A stretch of DNA of 5,334 bases from Actinomycetota bacterium (GTDB lineage: Bacteria; Actinomycetota; Thermoleophilia; Gaiellales; Gaiellaceae): NCBI GenBank assembly GCA_013811645.1, contig JACCUU010000042.1:1-5334 (forward strand), in the 5' to 3' direction. How positions within the stretch are numbered: position 1 is the first letter of the stretch; each line of letters opens with the position of its first letter. Below the pieces are notes generated by a model. That model did no database searches. It saw nothing but the letters and a program-made list of their open reading frames with translations, and was not told the origin of the DNA. The position numbers and the translations under genes were made by a program. Below, piece by piece: positions 5,247 to 5,334 of the stretch.

Positions 5247-5247
5247 C

Positions 5248-5334
5248 TCAGCCTCCGCTCACGTAGATGATCTGCTGCACATATCCGTGATCGTCGAGCT
5301 GCAAACACGACCGCCGAACGGCAGGCGAGCTCGC
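5248..5334 (-). CDS. 3' end of an unrecognised - strand gene (5' truncated by the window edge)
   Basis: Reading the - strand from the last base of the window, the frame is open for 28 codons to a TGA at 5250-5248. It encodes ASSPAVRRSCLQ and then LDDHGYVQQIIYVSGG. The last 16 residues alternate polar and hydrophobic residues as a beta-strand or turn-strand would, which looks more protein-like than the arginine-rich alternative frames here. The stop lies one base before the GTG of the small acidic gene, and that gene's GGAGG is inside this gene's last codons, suggesting an operon. The family cannot be named from so short a tail. Confidence 0.5.
   Translation of the reverse strand, partial: ASSPAVRRSCLQLDDHGYVQQIIYVSGG
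5252..5256 (-). promoter_or_regulatory. Ribosome binding site for the small acidic - strand gene
   Basis: GGAGG on the - strand, 5 nt before the GTG at 5246, lies inside the last codons of the upstream frame. It is the main evidence that the 63-residue frame is translated. Confidence 0.55.

Noticed and set aside
4844..5308. 154-codon - strand frame across the DUF892 3' end and the final hairpin
   Set aside because: Arginine/proline-rich, overlaps a solid gene and crosses the hairpin. The frames at 5055-5246 and 5248-5334 have a better composition and a ribosome site.

Overview
The window is GC-rich bacterial DNA with strong G/C third-position bias, densely packed and mostly read left to right. 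The protein sequences and the mix of leaderless-looking and Shine-Dalgarno-led genes fit a high-GC actinobacterium. My best guess, from the general look of the ArgRS, GlpX and class I aldolase, is a deep-branching lineage such as Thermoleophilia (Gaiellales/Solirubrobacterales). That placement is inference; no marker here fixes it.

Layout. 1-78: the last 25 codons of a + strand gene, probably of the alkaline-phosphatase/phosphodiesterase superfamily. 131-724: an ECF-type RNA polymerase sigma factor with no visible anti-sigma partner. 790-2319: arginyl-tRNA synthetase (argS) with an intact KMSKR loop but TVAT where HxGH is expected. 2320-2395: an intergenic region with a 27-bp perfect palindrome and a probable -10 element. 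2396-3391 and 3391-4413: a coupled pair, GlpX-type fructose-1,6-bisphosphatase and a eukaryote-like class I fructose-bisphosphate aldolase. 4477-4989: a DUF892 (YciE/YciF-type) ferritin-like protein, possibly behind a stress-sigma-type promoter. 5003-5032: a strong hairpin. 5055-5334: two convergent genes on the - strand, namely a 63-residue very acidic, probably disordered protein and, directly upstream of it, the 3' end of an unrecognised gene.

How the genes fit together. The aldolase joins two triose phosphates into fructose-1,6-bisphosphate and GlpX dephosphorylates it to fructose-6-phosphate, so the overlapping pair encodes two consecutive steps of gluconeogenesis (also used in the Calvin and RuMP cycles). 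The sigma factor, argS and DUF892 genes have no obvious pathway link to this pair. argS and glpX share a feature: each starts at GTG exactly 6 nt after a TAnnnT hexamer with no Shine-Dalgarno sequence, which suggests leaderless mRNAs. fba and the DUF892 gene have strong AAGGAG sites instead.

I see no defence system, mobile element, CRISPR array, tRNA or rRNA gene. The items most worth a second look are the altered HIGH motif in ArgRS, the 27-bp palindrome before glpX, and the small acidic - strand gene with its partner.
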